Counted from the stretch's first letter, positions 18,281-28,125 are shown. The stretch: DNA of 64,000 bases from Paraburkholderia polaris (GCF_012927345.1 NZ_JABBGJ010000042.1:34119-98118); one strand, 5' to 3'. Program-made: numbers and translations. The notes: generated by a model from the sequence alone, not told the origin.

Positions 18281-19672
18281 CTACATCGGGAAACCCAGCG
18301 CCTTGATCGAATTGATCCACAGACGCCGCCAGCCGCCGCGATCGTCGGCGCCATCGAATGCGTTGAAGGTGATCTTCGCGGCAATCCAGCGCAGCGGCTC
18401 CGGCGGGATGTACGACGGCCCTTTGCGCGAAATATCCAGCGACGTAATCAGCGTATCGCGATTCCACAGCATGTCGAGGCCCATCTTCGCGCCGAAGCGG
18501 CTGCCCGCCACGCCAAAGCCCGTATAGCCCGCGACGAACACGCTCTTGCCGCCGTGATAGCGGCGCGCGAACACCGCGCCGCGTGAGCAGTAGTCGATCG
18601 GGCCGCCCCATGCATGGGTGAAGCGCACGTCCCCCAGTTGCGGGAAGGTACGATAGAACGCTTCGGCGAGCTTGTAGTAGGTGCTCTCGTCACGATCCGC
18701 TGCCGGATTCGGATCGCCGCCAAAGTGATAGCTCACACGGCCGCCGAAGATGATCCGGTTGTCTTTGGTGAGACGGAAATAATTGAGCTGCGTACGCGTA
18801 TCGTAAATGCCCTGCCGATTGTTCCAGCCGATGCGCGCCATCTGCTCGTCGCTCAAAGGCGCGGTCGCGATGATGTGATCGCGCACCTGCATCACGCGGC
18901 GCTTGATGTCGGTCACGCCAACATCGGCCGTGCCGGTGCCGAGCAGCACGCGTCGCGTTTCGATGCGGCCCGCCTGCGTATGCACGATCATCGTCGCGCC
19001 GAGATCTTCCATACGCGTGATCGGCGAGTGTTCATGCAAACGCACGCCGAGTTTCAGCGCAGCCGCTTTCAGGCCCCATGCGAGCTTTGCCGGGTGAATC
19101 GTGCCGCTGCGATTACGCGACCACATCGCGCCTGCGAACAACGGCGAATCGAGTTGTTCGCGGGCGCCCTTGCTGTCGAGCAGCACGACATCATGACCGT
19201 GCGCCACGTGCAGCTCGTAATCGCCTTTCAGATGATCGAGGTGCCCGGGATCGACGGCCACCGTCATCTCGCCATTCCATTCGACATCCGCTTCAATGCC
19301 GTAGCGTGTCAACGATTCCTTGAAGCCGTCGAGATTCTCCTGGCCCAGCTTTTCCAGCACGTCGAGGTCTTGCGGAAAGACCCGCGTCGCATTCGGCAGA
19401 CCATGCATCACCGACGTGGAAATGATCCCGCCCGGACGACCCGACGCACCGTAGGCCACCTTCCCTGCTTCGACCAGCACGACGTCGAGCGACGGGTCTG
19501 CTTCTTTCGCCTGAATCGCGGCCCACAACCCGGTAAAGCCACCGCCCACCACCACCAGATCCGCGGAAGTCGGACCGATCAATTCCCGTTCGACAGCCGG
19601 TGCGCGCGGATTGTCCAGCCAGAACGGAAACAGCTTTACACCTTCAAACGCGCGCTTTACTGACTCGCTCAT
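18281..19672 (-). CDS. FAD-dependent oxidoreductase (DAO / gamma-glutamylputrescine oxidase-like)
   Basis: A 463-residue member of the D-amino-acid oxidase fold group. The N-terminal FAD-binding dinucleotide motif is DLVVVGGGFTGLWAA (about residues 38-52), with GASGRPGGIIS following as in PuuB-like enzymes. A C-terminal FAD motif is seen around VAGYTGFGVAGSRFGAKM. Such enzymes oxidise secondary or primary amines to aldehydes with release of amine and H2O2 or electron transfer. Nearby ALDH and cupin genes support an amine-to-aldehyde-to-acid pathway. No clear ribosome site precedes the start. The NCS1 permease gene is just upstream (gap 112 nt) and co-directional, so both may be co-transcribed. 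Confidence 0.88.
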   Translation of the reverse strand: MSESVKRAFEGVKLFPFWLDNPRAPAVERELIGPTSADLVVVGGGFTGLWAAIQAKEADPSLDVVLVEAGKVAYGASGRPGGIISTSVMHGLPNATRVFPQDLDVLEKLGQENLDGFKESLTRYGIEADVEWNGEMTVAVDPGHLDHLKGDYELHVAHGHDVVLLDSKGAREQLDSPLFAGAMWSRNRSGTIHPAKLAWGLKAAALKLGVRLHEHSPITRMEDLGATMIVHTQAGRIETRRVLLGTGTADVGVTDIKRRVMQVRDHIIATAPLSDEQMARIGWNNRQGIYDTRTQLNYFRLTKDNRIIFGGRVSYHFGGDPNPAADRDESTYYKLAEAFYRTFPQLGDVRFTHAWGGPIDYCSRGAVFARRYHGGKSVFVAGYTGFGVAGSRFGAKMGLDMLWNRDTLITSLDISRKGPSYIPPEPLRWIAAKITFNAFDGADDRGGWRRLWINSIKALGFPM

Positions 19673-19784
19673 TTTGTTTGCCTACTCAACTTGAATACCA
19701 TTGCATTTACTGCGTGACTGTTGGTTTGGTGCGGCCTCAGTGGTGCCTGACCGCGCCTGACCCGGCAGCATCGAACCGCACTGT

Positions 19785-21425
19785 TCAGCCCGCATCCTGC
19801 GTGTCCAGTGCTTCTTCGCGTTCGCGTTGCACGGCGGCCTGCTGCGGTTGCGATACCGGTTGCGCTTTCGATTGCACCTTCATTTGTGGCTTCAATTGCG
19901 ACCCGACAGTTTTAAGCTTAGTCGCCGGAACCACCGGATGCACGGTCACATTGCGCTGCAAACCGCTGCGCAACCAACGGCGGCCAAGCGGCCCATACAC
20001 GCCATCCGGTTCAGGAAAGCACTGCAGCAACGCGATATACAACGCACAGGCCAACGTCAACGAAACCGGCATGCTGATGTCGAGACCACCGGCAAGTTGC
20101 CCGAGCGGACCGACGAACTGATCCGGCAAATTGACGAAGCACAGACCGACCACCGCGCTCGGAATCCACGCGCCCATCGCGCGCCAGTTCCAACCGTGCG
20201 TGAACCAGTAGTGACCGCCACGGCCGCCGCGATTGAACACCTGCAGATCGTCGGACAGATAGAAGCCGCGCCGCGTCACGAAGCCGATGATCATGATCAC
20301 CATCCACGGGCAGCTGCAGACGTTGATCAGCACCGAGAACGTCGACACGCTTTCGACCAGATTGAACGCGAAGCGGCCGAGAAAGATGAAGCCGATTGCG
20401 AGGCTGCCGATCAGCAACGTGGCGCGCACGCGGTTCAGAAACTTCGGAAACATGCTCGACATGTCGAGCCCGGTGCCGTACAGCGCCGTGGTTCCCGTCG
20501 ACATCCCGCCGATGATCGCAATCAGGCACACCGGCAAAAAGAACCAGTTCGGCGAGATCGCCAACAAACCGCCCACGTAGTTATTCGAGGCGATGAAATC
20601 CGGCGCCTTGCTGGCGATGATCGTCGCGGTGGCAAGACCAAAGAAGAAAGGCACGAAGGTGGCCAGTTGCGCGAGCATCACCGCGAGGATCGTGCGTTTC
20701 TTCGGTGTGTTCTGCGGAATATAGCGGGCCCAGTCGCCGAGCGTGCAGGCGAACGACACCGGATTGCTCATCGCAACCAGCACGGCGCTTACGAACGCCG
20801 GCCAGAAACCGACCGACCCGAGCGCCACCTTGCCGGCGTACGCGCTATTGAACGGCCCGGCGAACGCCACGATGCCGACCACGAACAGCAAACTCGCCGC
20901 CCACACGGCGATCTTGTTGACCCACAACATGAAGCGGAAGCCATAGACGCAGACGGTCAGCACCAGTACCGCAAAGAGACCGTATGCGAAGCTCAGCGTC
21001 ATCCAGTTGACCGGCAGGCCGAGCAGATGATTCGCGCCGCCCACGAGCGCGTCGCCCGAACTCCACACCGCCAGCGAAAAGAACGCGACGGCGGTCAACA
21101 CCGCCAGAAAGGAGCCGACGATCCGGCCATGAATACCGAAGTGCGCGCCCGACGAAACCGGATCGCTCGTGCCGTTGCGCGGACCGAACAGACCCATCGG
21201 CGCAAGAATGCACGAACCGATCACCACGCCGAGCACGATCGAATAAACGCCCGCCTTGAACGACAAACCGAGCAGCACCGGGAAACTGCCGAGCACCGAC
21301 GTCGAAAAAGTATTGCAACCGCCGAACAGCAAGCGGAACAGATCGATCGGCCGCGCATAACGCGAGCGATCCGGAATGCGTTCAAAACCGAATGTTTCGA
21401 CTTGGGTGATGCTATTACTGCTCAT
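19785..21425 (-). CDS. NCS1-family nucleobase/cytosine-type permease
   Basis: A 546-residue polytopic membrane protein. NCS1 features include FGFERIPDRSRYARPIDLF before segment 1, FGPRNGTSDPVSSGAHFGIH in the segment 2-3 region, and SNPVSFACTLGDWARYIP around segment 6, all conserved in cytosine/allantoin-type carriers. About 12 hydrophobic segments are followed by an unusual C-terminal extension of about 70 residues rich in Gln, Lys and Val. The start at 21425 has AGGAG 9 nt upstream; the longer frame adds 10 residues without a site. It likely imports a nucleobase, hydantoin or related amine by cation symport. Position upstream of the FAD oxidoreductase suggests supply of that enzyme's substrate. 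Confidence 0.88.
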   Translation of the reverse strand: MSSNSITQVETFGFERIPDRSRYARPIDLFRLLFGGCNTFSTSVLGSFPVLLGLSFKAGVYSIVLGVVIGSCILAPMGLFGPRNGTSDPVSSGAHFGIHGRIVGSFLAVLTAVAFFSLAVWSSGDALVGGANHLLGLPVNWMTLSFAYGLFAVLVLTVCVYGFRFMLWVNKIAVWAASLLFVVGIVAFAGPFNSAYAGKVALGSVGFWPAFVSAVLVAMSNPVSFACTLGDWARYIPQNTPKKRTILAVMLAQLATFVPFFFGLATATIIASKAPDFIASNNYVGGLLAISPNWFFLPVCLIAIIGGMSTGTTALYGTGLDMSSMFPKFLNRVRATLLIGSLAIGFIFLGRFAFNLVESVSTFSVLINVCSCPWMVIMIIGFVTRRGFYLSDDLQVFNRGGRGGHYWFTHGWNWRAMGAWIPSAVVGLCFVNLPDQFVGPLGQLAGGLDISMPVSLTLACALYIALLQCFPEPDGVYGPLGRRWLRSGLQRNVTVHPVVPATKLKTVGSQLKPQMKVQSKAQPVSQPQQAAVQREREEALDTQDAG

Positions 21426-21692
21426 TGTCTCCAACTCCTGTAACGGCCAGGTCAATCACAATGGCTCACCACGGGGATGCGGCGTCCACTTTTCTCAGAT
21501 GTCTGGACGTCACTGTAAAGACAATCAGCGCGTGCAAAAATATCGGCCGCGCAACCTTTACTTCGATCGCGGGCGATGTGACCCGAAATGCCCGTCCCAC
21601 AAGGCTTCGCGGATACAACTAAAGGCCGCTCGGGGACTTCCTTCGGGCATGGCAGAGCACAAACGTCGAAGCGAATAGCGAGAATCCGCGCC

Positions 21693-22664
21693 TTAGACCG
21701 GACCTGCCTCACGCGCCTGGCGGCGCCGCTTCGCCGCGGCCACAGTCGGCACCGGCACCGGCACCGCGCCGGACATGCCGTGTTCGATCAGAAAATCGCG
21801 GAACAGCCCGGCGACATGTGGCAGGCGTTTGTCGGACACATGCATCACGTACCAGTCGCGCTCGATCGGATTGGCGGGCAAGGGCAGCAACGCCAGCAAG
21901 CCGGCCTGAAATTCCAGCGAGCACGCATGCAGCGACAGAAACGCGACGCCCAAACCCGCCTCGACCAGTTGCTTGATCGCCTCGTTGCTCGAGAGTTCGG
22001 AGCCGATATGCAGCTTGTGCCCGGCGAGTCGAAACAGATTCTCGACGGTTGAACGCGTGCCCGACCCCCGCTCCCGCACAAACAGATTCGCCGTTTGCAG
22101 ATCGTCCAGCGACAGGCGCTTTTTCTTCATCAGCGCATGGGCGGGCGAGGCGACGAACGCCATGGGATGCTTCGCGAAGGCGGTAGCCACCGTGCGCAAT
22201 TCGCGCGGCGCGCTGCCCATCACCGCAAGATCGATCTCGTGCGTGGCCAGCATGCGGATGATGTCGGCGCGATTGCCGACCTTGAACTGCACCTTCACTT
22301 GCGGACGCAACTCGGTGAAGCGCACCAGAAAAGGCGGGATCAGATATTCGGCGGTCGTGATCGCACCGATGCGCAGCGTGCCGCCCTGCTCGCCGTGCAA
22401 CGCGGCGAGATCATCCGCCGCACCATTCCATAGATCGAGGATTTCCAGCGCATAACGCGCGAGGATTTCGCCCGCAGCGGTCAACTGCACGCCACGGCCC
22501 ACCCGCTGCAACAGCGGCGCCCCCGCCGCCTCTTCGAGCAGACGCACCTGGAGTGACACCGCCGGTTGCGTGAGCTTCAGTTCTTCGGCCGCGCGCGACA
22601 CGCTGCCGAGCTTCGCGACCGTATGCAAGGCTTTCAATTGACGGAACGTGGCGGCTTTTAACAT
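21693..22664 (-). CDS. LysR-family transcriptional regulator (CbbR-like)
   Basis: A 323-residue LysR protein. The HTH reads LKALHTVAKLGSVSRAAEEL and LTQPAVSLQVRLLE. The effector domain begins near residue 95 (GTLRIGAITTAEYLIP), which resembles CbbR-type regulators. A basic tail (AAAKRRRQAREAG) ends it. It is divergent from the type II NADH dehydrogenase gene (155-nt gap). That shared region includes a TATA-N7-TATA dyad at 22676-22690, a possible binding site. No Calvin-cycle genes are in the window, so a CbbR role is not implied. Confidence 0.9.
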   Translation of the reverse strand: MLKAATFRQLKALHTVAKLGSVSRAAEELKLTQPAVSLQVRLLEEAAGAPLLQRVGRGVQLTAAGEILARYALEILDLWNGAADDLAALHGEQGGTLRIGAITTAEYLIPPFLVRFTELRPQVKVQFKVGNRADIIRMLATHEIDLAVMGSAPRELRTVATAFAKHPMAFVASPAHALMKKKRLSLDDLQTANLFVRERGSGTRSTVENLFRLAGHKLHIGSELSSNEAIKQLVEAGLGVAFLSLHACSLEFQAGLLALLPLPANPIERDWYVMHVSDKRLPHVAGLFRDFLIEHGMSGAVPVPVPTVAAAKRRRQAREAGPV

Positions 22665-22819
22665 AAGTGAAAACCTATATGTTCTGTATAAACATTAAAT
22701 TGTGCTGCGGTTTCAGCCGATTCTATACTGGCCCTGACAGATGAGGCCGATGAATACCGGGAATAGCCCGCAAACCCCTTCACCGGCTGAGCACAGACAA
22801 CTTCAGGAGGATACGGATC

Positions 22820-24223
22820 ATGGCCGCAATCGATCAGCAAACAACCCCTGGCGCGCAATCCACGCAATCCGCGCAGCCCATGCTGCACGACGCGGCGCCA
22901 GCGGCGGCGCATCGCGTCGTGATCGTCGGCGGCGGAGTCGGCGGCCTTGGGCTCGCTACGCGGCTGTCGGAAACGCTGGGACGCGCCGGTCTCGCGCAGG
23001 TCGTGCTGGTGGATCGCTGGCCGACGCATTTCTGGAAGCCCTTGCTGCATGAAGCCGCATCGGGCCAACTCGATCCGGCCACGCATCAACTGCAATATGC
23101 GGTGCAAGCGCAACGGCATGGTTTCGAATTCGAACAGGGCGAACTCGCCGCGCTCGATCGTACGAACCGGCACATCACCCTGAATGCGCTCCACGACGCC
23201 GACGGCCGCGAAATCCTGCCGTCACGGCAGCTTGCATTCGACACGCTGGTCCTGGCAATGGGCAGTGTCACGCAATATTTCGGCGTGCCCGGCGCGGCCG
23301 AACACGCATTGCCGCTCGAATCGGTCGCCCATGCGGAAGCGTTTCGCCGCAGGCTGCTCGATGCCTGTCTGCGGGCGAACCATGCGCGCCGCGCGCAGAC
23401 CGCCGGGGCGGACACGCCGGTATCGATCAACATCATCGGCGCGGGAGCAACAGGCGTTGAACTCGCTGCTGCGTTGCGCGATACGGTGCGTCTGCTGAAC
23501 CGCTATAGCCCGTTTTCGCTCGACCCCGTGCGCGACTTCCGTATCCGTCTGATCGAAAGCAGCGAGCGCGTGTTGCCCGCACTGTCTGAAACGATCTCGG
23601 CGCGCGCGCAAAAGATGCTCGGCAGTCTTGGTGTCGACGTATTGAACGCAACGCGCGTCACCGAAGTGCGCGCCGATGCCGTGCTGACGAATGAAGGCAC
23701 GCCGCTCGCCAGCGACATCGCCATCTGGACTGCCGGCATTGCGGGCCCACCGGTGTTGCGTACGCTGGACGGCATCGCGGTGAATCGCAACGCACAGGTG
23801 CAGGTGAACCGCACGCTGCAATGCACGAACGACGCGAACATCTTTGGACTCGGCGATTGTGCGGCCTGCCCTTCTTCGGAGAACGCGGACGCGTTTCTGG
23901 CGCCGCGCGCTCAGGTCGCGCACCAACAGGCGCAGTTTCTGGCGCGTGCGCTGAAGTGCAGGATAGCGGGAGAGCCCTTACCGGAGTTCGTCTATCGCGA
24001 CGCCGGCACGTTGGTCGGCTTCGGCCGCGAAGGCACGATCGGCAGCCTGAGCAATAGCTTGCTGACGCAGCCGGTGTTCGTCGACGGCTGGCTGGCGACT
24101 GCCGTCTACAAGCTCATCTATCGCCGCCACGTGATGACGTTGACCGGCTTCGCACGCATGGCGCTCGATTCGGCGAGCCACTGGTTGCGTAGACGTGTGC
24201 ATCCGGTGATCCGACTGCATTGA
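22820..24223 (+). CDS. Type II NADH dehydrogenase (NDH-2-like, FAD)
   Basis: A 467-residue two-dinucleotide-fold flavoprotein. The FAD site is RVVIVGGGVGGLGLATRL (about residues 31-48), the NADH site INIIGAGATGVELAAAL (about 205-221), and the late FAD motif IFGLGDCAACP (about 340). Characteristic sequence FWKPLLHEAASG follows the first fold. The C-terminal helix (ALDSASHWLRRRVHPVIRL) is a likely membrane anchor. The enzyme passes electrons from NADH to quinone without proton pumping. AGGAGG lies 9 nt before the ATG. A LysR gene is divergent and probably controls it. The N-terminal ~30 residues are a low-complexity extension. Confidence 0.9.
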   Translation: MAAIDQQTTPGAQSTQSAQPMLHDAAPAAAHRVVIVGGGVGGLGLATRLSETLGRAGLAQVVLVDRWPTHFWKPLLHEAASGQLDPATHQLQYAVQAQRHGFEFEQGELAALDRTNRHITLNALHDADGREILPSRQLAFDTLVLAMGSVTQYFGVPGAAEHALPLESVAHAEAFRRRLLDACLRANHARRAQTAGADTPVSINIIGAGATGVELAAALRDTVRLLNRYSPFSLDPVRDFRIRLIESSERVLPALSETISARAQKMLGSLGVDVLNATRVTEVRADAVLTNEGTPLASDIAIWTAGIAGPPVLRTLDGIAVNRNAQVQVNRTLQCTNDANIFGLGDCAACPSSENADAFLAPRAQVAHQQAQFLARALKCRIAGEPLPEFVYRDAGTLVGFGREGTIGSLSNSLLTQPVFVDGWLATAVYKLIYRRHVMTLTGFARMALDSASHWLRRRVHPVIRLH

Positions 24224-24235
24224 GAACTTTCGAAG

Positions 24236-24277
24236 CGCGCACGCGCGGAGCCCGGTCAAGGGTCCCGCGCGTGCGCG
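24236..24277. terminator. GC-rich hairpin between convergent genes
   Basis: A perfect 13-bp stem (24236-24248 with 24265-24277) with a 16-nt loop lies between the NADH dehydrogenase stop (24223) and the convergent DUF4148 stop (24297). There is no T run, so it is a structural terminator candidate for either strand, not a certain one. Confidence 0.5.
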
Positions 24278-24296
24278 TCGCTGCCTGTATGTCGCG

Positions 24297-24695
24297 CTAC
24301 TCTGCCTGAAAAGCGTCCGCTATCGAGCGGGTGGCGCCCGCCGGCGGACACGGCTGCGGGTACTGGCTATCGGGCACATCCATACAGCCCGACGCGCGCG
24401 CGGCAGCGAGTTCACGCTTTACCTCTTCGCGGGTCTTTCCCCGCGGTACTTGCGGTACCTGCGGCACCTGCAGAACTCGCGGCTCCTGCCTCACTTGCGA
24501 AGCTTGTTGAGGCCCCGGTGCTGCGGCACCGCGCAAGCTCTCTACCTGCGGCTTCGGCAACACCCGTTCGTGAAATTTGTAGAACTCATGAGGCCCCGGC
24601 GTGGGCTCGCTCAACGGGATAGTGTCGACGGCCACCGCCGCACTCACACAGGCGCAACTCAGCGCGAATCCTGCCAACCACATCATGTTCCGCAT
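24297..24695 (-). CDS. DUF4148-type small secreted protein
   Basis: A 132-residue protein with a signal peptide (RNMMWLAGFALSCACVSAAVAV). The DUF4148-like motif GKTREEVKRELAAARASG is near residue 88. Before it is a short repeated stretch of Gln-Val-Pro triplets (about residues 75-85), encoded by 9-bp repeats. The ATG at 24695 has GGAG 8 nt upstream. DUF4148 proteins are abundant in Burkholderiales and predicted periplasmic; function unknown. A second DUF4148 gene lies at 28222, on the other side of the two-component system. Confidence 0.78.
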   Translation of the reverse strand: MRNMMWLAGFALSCACVSAAVAVDTIPLSEPTPGPHEFYKFHERVLPKPQVESLRGAAAPGPQQASQVRQEPRVLQVPQVPQVPRGKTREEVKRELAAARASGCMDVPDSQYPQPCPPAGATRSIADAFQAE

Positions 24696-24811
24696 GATCG
24701 ATTCTCCGTTTGACTGAGTCCCGATGCTAAGCGTGGCCTGCTGCACAAACGTGAGCACCACATGACAAATCGGTCATCCGCGCCGCCATCGGTGCAACGC
24801 TGAAGGACTGC

Positions 24812-25351
24812 ATGACGGAAATGTCACGTTGTTTTCATCTTGATATCGGTGAAGCGTTCATACGATGGACGCTCTCGACTTCGAACCGGAATCGCATGCG
24901 ACGAGTCCAACCAATGCGATGCGTGGCGATACGGGCTTCGACCGTAAGAGCATGCGTGTCGCATCTCAAAAGACGGCTCCCCGGCTGCAAAGGCGAGACG
25001 CTCTCCCTAGCGGCGAGTCTGGTGGCCATCGCAATCGGCTCGCTCGCGTTCTGGCTAAACCAGCCCGCTCACCTGTTCAACGGTGGCGCGCCGACTTCCG
25101 CATCCAAAACCGAAGAGTCTTCTGCGTCCGCGATCCACGCGCCACTGAATCGCTTAAGTCCGCCGCTCACGCACGGATTGCTATCGCTTGAACTGCTTTC
25201 CGCAATGCAGCGCGACTCGCGAAGATTGATGCTCCAACGCGACACGATCGCCAACCTGCTCTGCGAACGGAAGACCTCTTCAACAGCTTCGCCGGCTTCC
25301 CACCTCGTTCGCGCACATAGCGCGTGCACCAACCGCGCAACGACACGTTGA
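24812..25351 (+). CDS. Possible hypothetical protein with one membrane segment
   Basis: A 179-residue open frame with one plausible transmembrane stretch (LSLAASLVAIAIGSLAFWL, about residues 65-83) and a helical segment (LLSLELLSAMQRDSRRLML). No family was recognised and no ribosome site precedes the ATG. The N-terminal ~60 residues are Arg/Cys-rich and less gene-like, so if real the gene may start internally. Position between a DUF4148 gene and the two-component operon is suggestive only. Confidence 0.3.
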   Translation: MTEMSRCFHLDIGEAFIRWTLSTSNRNRMRRVQPMRCVAIRASTVRACVSHLKRRLPGCKGETLSLAASLVAIAIGSLAFWLNQPAHLFNGGAPTSASKTEESSASAIHAPLNRLSPPLTHGLLSLELLSAMQRDSRRLMLQRDTIANLLCERKTSSTASPASHLVRAHSACTNRATTR

Positions 25352-25924
25352 CGGTTCAGCAGGCTGCCCCACGCGAGGCCAGCACGATCGGCCCGATGAC
25401 CCGCCGCCATCTTTCGACTCACGCAAGGCATGCAAGGATGAAAGCCATTTTGAAACACGCCATGGTATAAGTACTACATACATTCAGGAGGCCATGCTAA
25501 CTGTGCCTACCCGATTTCGGCGACCACGCGTCTCAAAATTAATCGCCGCTTCGGTATGGTCAGATGCATGCCTGACGATATGAAAGAGAACATCAAAGCG
25601 ATCCGTCTTTCGTCGATCGCGCTGCCAGCAGTCCACGGCGCGCTCGTCCGCATCCGCGCAACCGCATCGGCAGATTCAGTCCCGATAGTCGGACTCACAC
25701 GCCTCAACCCGAACCACATCGCGCCTCCCTGCTGCCTCTCTCGGGGCAAGCCAGGCATGCGACTCGTTGGCGCCTGTGCTTACGCCCGTGCGTCATCGCG
25801 AAGGGTGCACGTACCCGCTCACGCTTAGCGGTGCTCACCGCGTCAAGAGCGGCCCCTATCCTCGCCCCCGCTTGCCGCGCCGCTCGCGCGGTTTGGCGCA
25901 GAGGGCGTCACCAGGAGAAAGACC
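25352..25924. other. Gap of about 570 nt before the two-component operon, no supported gene
   Basis: Several short frames occur on both strands but none has a recognisable domain, signal peptide or good ribosome site. An AT-rich patch at 25465-25490 (ataagtactacatacattc) is the most promoter-like stretch. The promoter of the response-regulator gene should lie in the last 100-200 nt. Confidence 0.5.
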
Positions 25925-26608
25925 ATGCGAATTCTGATCGTCGAAGACGAAGCGAAAACCGGCACCTACCTCCGAAAGGGTCTGACAGAAGCGGGATTTG
26001 TCGCCGACTGGGTGAAAGACGGCGTGACCGGTCAGCATCTGGCGCTGACCGAGGACTACGACCTGATCATCCTTGACGTGATGCTGCCCGGTGTAGACGG
26101 CTGGACCGTACTGAAAAACCTGCGCCGCACACGTTCCACACCGGTATTGTTGCTCACCGCACGCGACGACCTGGACGACAAAGTGCGCGGCCTCGAAATG
26201 GGCGGTGACGATTATCTGGTCAAGCCCTTCGACTTTGCCGAATTACTGGCGCGCCTTCGCTCGATCTTGCGGCGTGGCCATGCGCGCGACGCCGCCTCGC
26301 TGCACGTCGCGGATCTGGCGCTCGACCTGACGCGCCGCAAGGCCACACGGCAAGGCGATACGATCCTGCTTACCGCGAAGGAATTTGCGCTGCTGTGGCT
26401 GCTGATGCGCCGCCACGGCGAGATTCTGCCACGCTCGACGATCGCCTCGCAGGTGTGGGACATGAATTTCGATAGCGACACCAACGTGGTCGATGCCGCG
26501 ATCCGGCGCGTGCGTGCGAAGGTCGACGACAACTATGAACCCAAGCTGATCCACACGGTACGCGGCATGGGGTACGTGCTCGAAGAACGCAGCAGCGCGT
26601 CACGATGA
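25925..26608 (+). CDS. OmpR/PhoB-family response regulator (heavy-metal CusR/CzcR type)
   Basis: A 227-residue response regulator. The receiver has the acidic pair in IVEDEAKTG, phospho-acceptor Asp51 in LIILDVMLPG, and Lys100 in GDDYLVKPFDF. The C-terminal winged helix starts near residue 128 (DLALDLTRRKATRQGD) and includes VVDAAIRRVRAKVDD. The arrangement matches CusR/CzcR/CopR regulators. AGGAG lies 7 nt before the ATG. It overlaps the sensor kinase gene by 4 bp, so both are one operon. No metal efflux genes are adjacent in the window, so metal response is by family likeness only. Confidence 0.92.
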   Translation: MRILIVEDEAKTGTYLRKGLTEAGFVADWVKDGVTGQHLALTEDYDLIILDVMLPGVDGWTVLKNLRRTRSTPVLLLTARDDLDDKVRGLEMGGDDYLVKPFDFAELLARLRSILRRGHARDAASLHVADLALDLTRRKATRQGDTILLTAKEFALLWLLMRRHGEILPRSTIASQVWDMNFDSDTNVVDAAIRRVRAKVDDNYEPKLIHTVRGMGYVLEERSSASR

Positions 26609-28125
26609 AGTGGCGCCTGCCCTGCTCTATCTTCGCGCCGGTGGCGCGGTGGCTTCTGAAGCCACTCGCGCCGCTCATGCCGCACACCTTGAGGGCACGG
26701 CTCTCGATCCTGTTCGCGGTATCGACCTCCTGTTTGCTCGTATTCAACGGCGTGTTGCTGTATCACGGTCTGAAGACGCGCCTCGACTCGACCTCGGCGC
26801 GCGAGATGACGGCAACCCTCACCGCCTTGCAACTGAGCCTGCAAACCATGCCCGGATTGGACGCGGTCCGCGCCGATCGTGAAATCTGGTACGACCATCT
26901 ACACGGCCATCAGAATCTCGACATCGCACTGTTCGATGCGCGTGGCGCGCCGCTCAACCGCACCAACGGCTACTCGCCGAATGCTGAATCGCTCGCGGTG
27001 CGCGCCGGGCTTGCGCCCGTACAGGTCAAGGTAGCAGGCATGCCAATGCGTTTTCTAGTGGCGATGGCGCCGCTCGGCGGCCAATCCGGCGCGCGCGTGC
27101 GCGTGGTCGTGCAATACGACGCCAGCGCCGAGGGGGCCTTGCTAAGCGCCTACGCGCTCAACGTGTTGTTCGTCAGCGTGATCGGCACGCTGGTGAACGC
27201 ACTGTTGGCCTGGTGGATCGCGCGTTTCGGGCTGCGCCCGCTGGCCCGCCTGACCGCGCGCGCCGAGCAGATATCCAGCAGCCGCCTCGCGCAGCCGTTG
27301 CCCGAGCGTGACATGCCGGGCGAGCTGAAGGAATTGAGCCACGCCTTCAACCGGATGCTGGCGCGGCTGGACGAATCCTTCACGCGTCTCACGCAGTTCT
27401 CATCCGATCTTGCACACGACATGCGCACGCCGCTCACCAACTTGCTGGCCGAAGCGCAAGTCGCACTTTCGCAACCCCGTTCCGCCGACGATTACCGCGC
27501 GGTGATCGAGTCGAGCGTGGACGAATTCCAGCGCCTGTCGCGCCTGATCGACAGCATGCTGTTCCTCGCCCGCGCGGATAGCGCGCAACGCCGCTTGTCG
27601 CTGCAGCAAGTGGACGCGCGCAGCGAAGCGTTACGGGTCGCGGGCTACTACGAAAGCATGGCTGCGGACGCAGGCGTGGAGATCGTTGTGACGGGCAATG
27701 CAAGTTTCGATGGCGATGTGCTGCTCGTGCAGCGCGCGCTAAGCAATCTGGTCTCCAATGCATTGGCGCACGCGCCGCGCGGCAGCACGGTCGAACTGCA
27801 TTGCGTCGAGCGGCTCCGCTATGCCCAACTATCCGTATCCGACATCGGCGCCGGCATCGCCGAGCCGCATCTGGAAAGAATCTTCGACCGCTTCTATCGC
27901 GTCGACCCGGCGCGCTACAACTCGGCGCGTGGCACCGGCCTCGGTCTTGCCATCGTCAAGTCGATCATGAACGAGCACCACGGCGAATGCAGTGTCGAAA
28001 GTATCCCGCACGTGCACACCACATTCAGCCTGCGCTTTCCGAAACAGCCCGCGGCTCTGCAGACGCCAAAAGTCCAGCGCGGGAGTCTTCGCAGACGGCG
28101 CGGCAAAAAAGAGGAAATGACGTAA
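26605..28125 (+). CDS. Sensor histidine kinase (heavy-metal sensor type)
   Basis: A 506-residue membrane kinase. Transmembrane segments are near residues 32-53 and 182-204, enclosing a periplasmic sensor of about 125 residues. A HAMP follows, then a HisKA with His271 in DLAHDMRTPLTNL. The ATPase domain shows the N box (RALSNLVSNALAHA), G1 (SDIGAGI) and G2 (GTGLGLAIVKS). The C-terminus has a basic extension (RRRRGKKEE). It phosphorylates the coupled response regulator, whose stop overlaps its ATG by 4 bp. No His- or Cys-rich metal site is obvious in the sensor domain. Confidence 0.92.
   Translation: MKWRLPCSIFAPVARWLLKPLAPLMPHTLRARLSILFAVSTSCLLVFNGVLLYHGLKTRLDSTSAREMTATLTALQLSLQTMPGLDAVRADREIWYDHLHGHQNLDIALFDARGAPLNRTNGYSPNAESLAVRAGLAPVQVKVAGMPMRFLVAMAPLGGQSGARVRVVVQYDASAEGALLSAYALNVLFVSVIGTLVNALLAWWIARFGLRPLARLTARAEQISSSRLAQPLPERDMPGELKELSHAFNRMLARLDESFTRLTQFSSDLAHDMRTPLTNLLAEAQVALSQPRSADDYRAVIESSVDEFQRLSRLIDSMLFLARADSAQRRLSLQQVDARSEALRVAGYYESMAADAGVEIVVTGNASFDGDVLLVQRALSNLVSNALAHAPRGSTVELHCVERLRYAQLSVSDIGAGIAEPHLERIFDRFYRVDPARYNSARGTGLGLAIVKSIMNEHHGECSVESIPHVHTTFSLRFPKQPAALQTPKVQRGSLRRRRGKKEEMT

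Noticed and set aside
19827..21443. Plus-strand frame of 538 codons opposite the NCS1 permease
   Set aside because: Arg/His-rich shadow of a clear membrane transporter.
25556..25828. Small plus-strand frame before the two-component operon
   Set aside because: No ribosome site, domain or signal peptide; composition is not gene-like.
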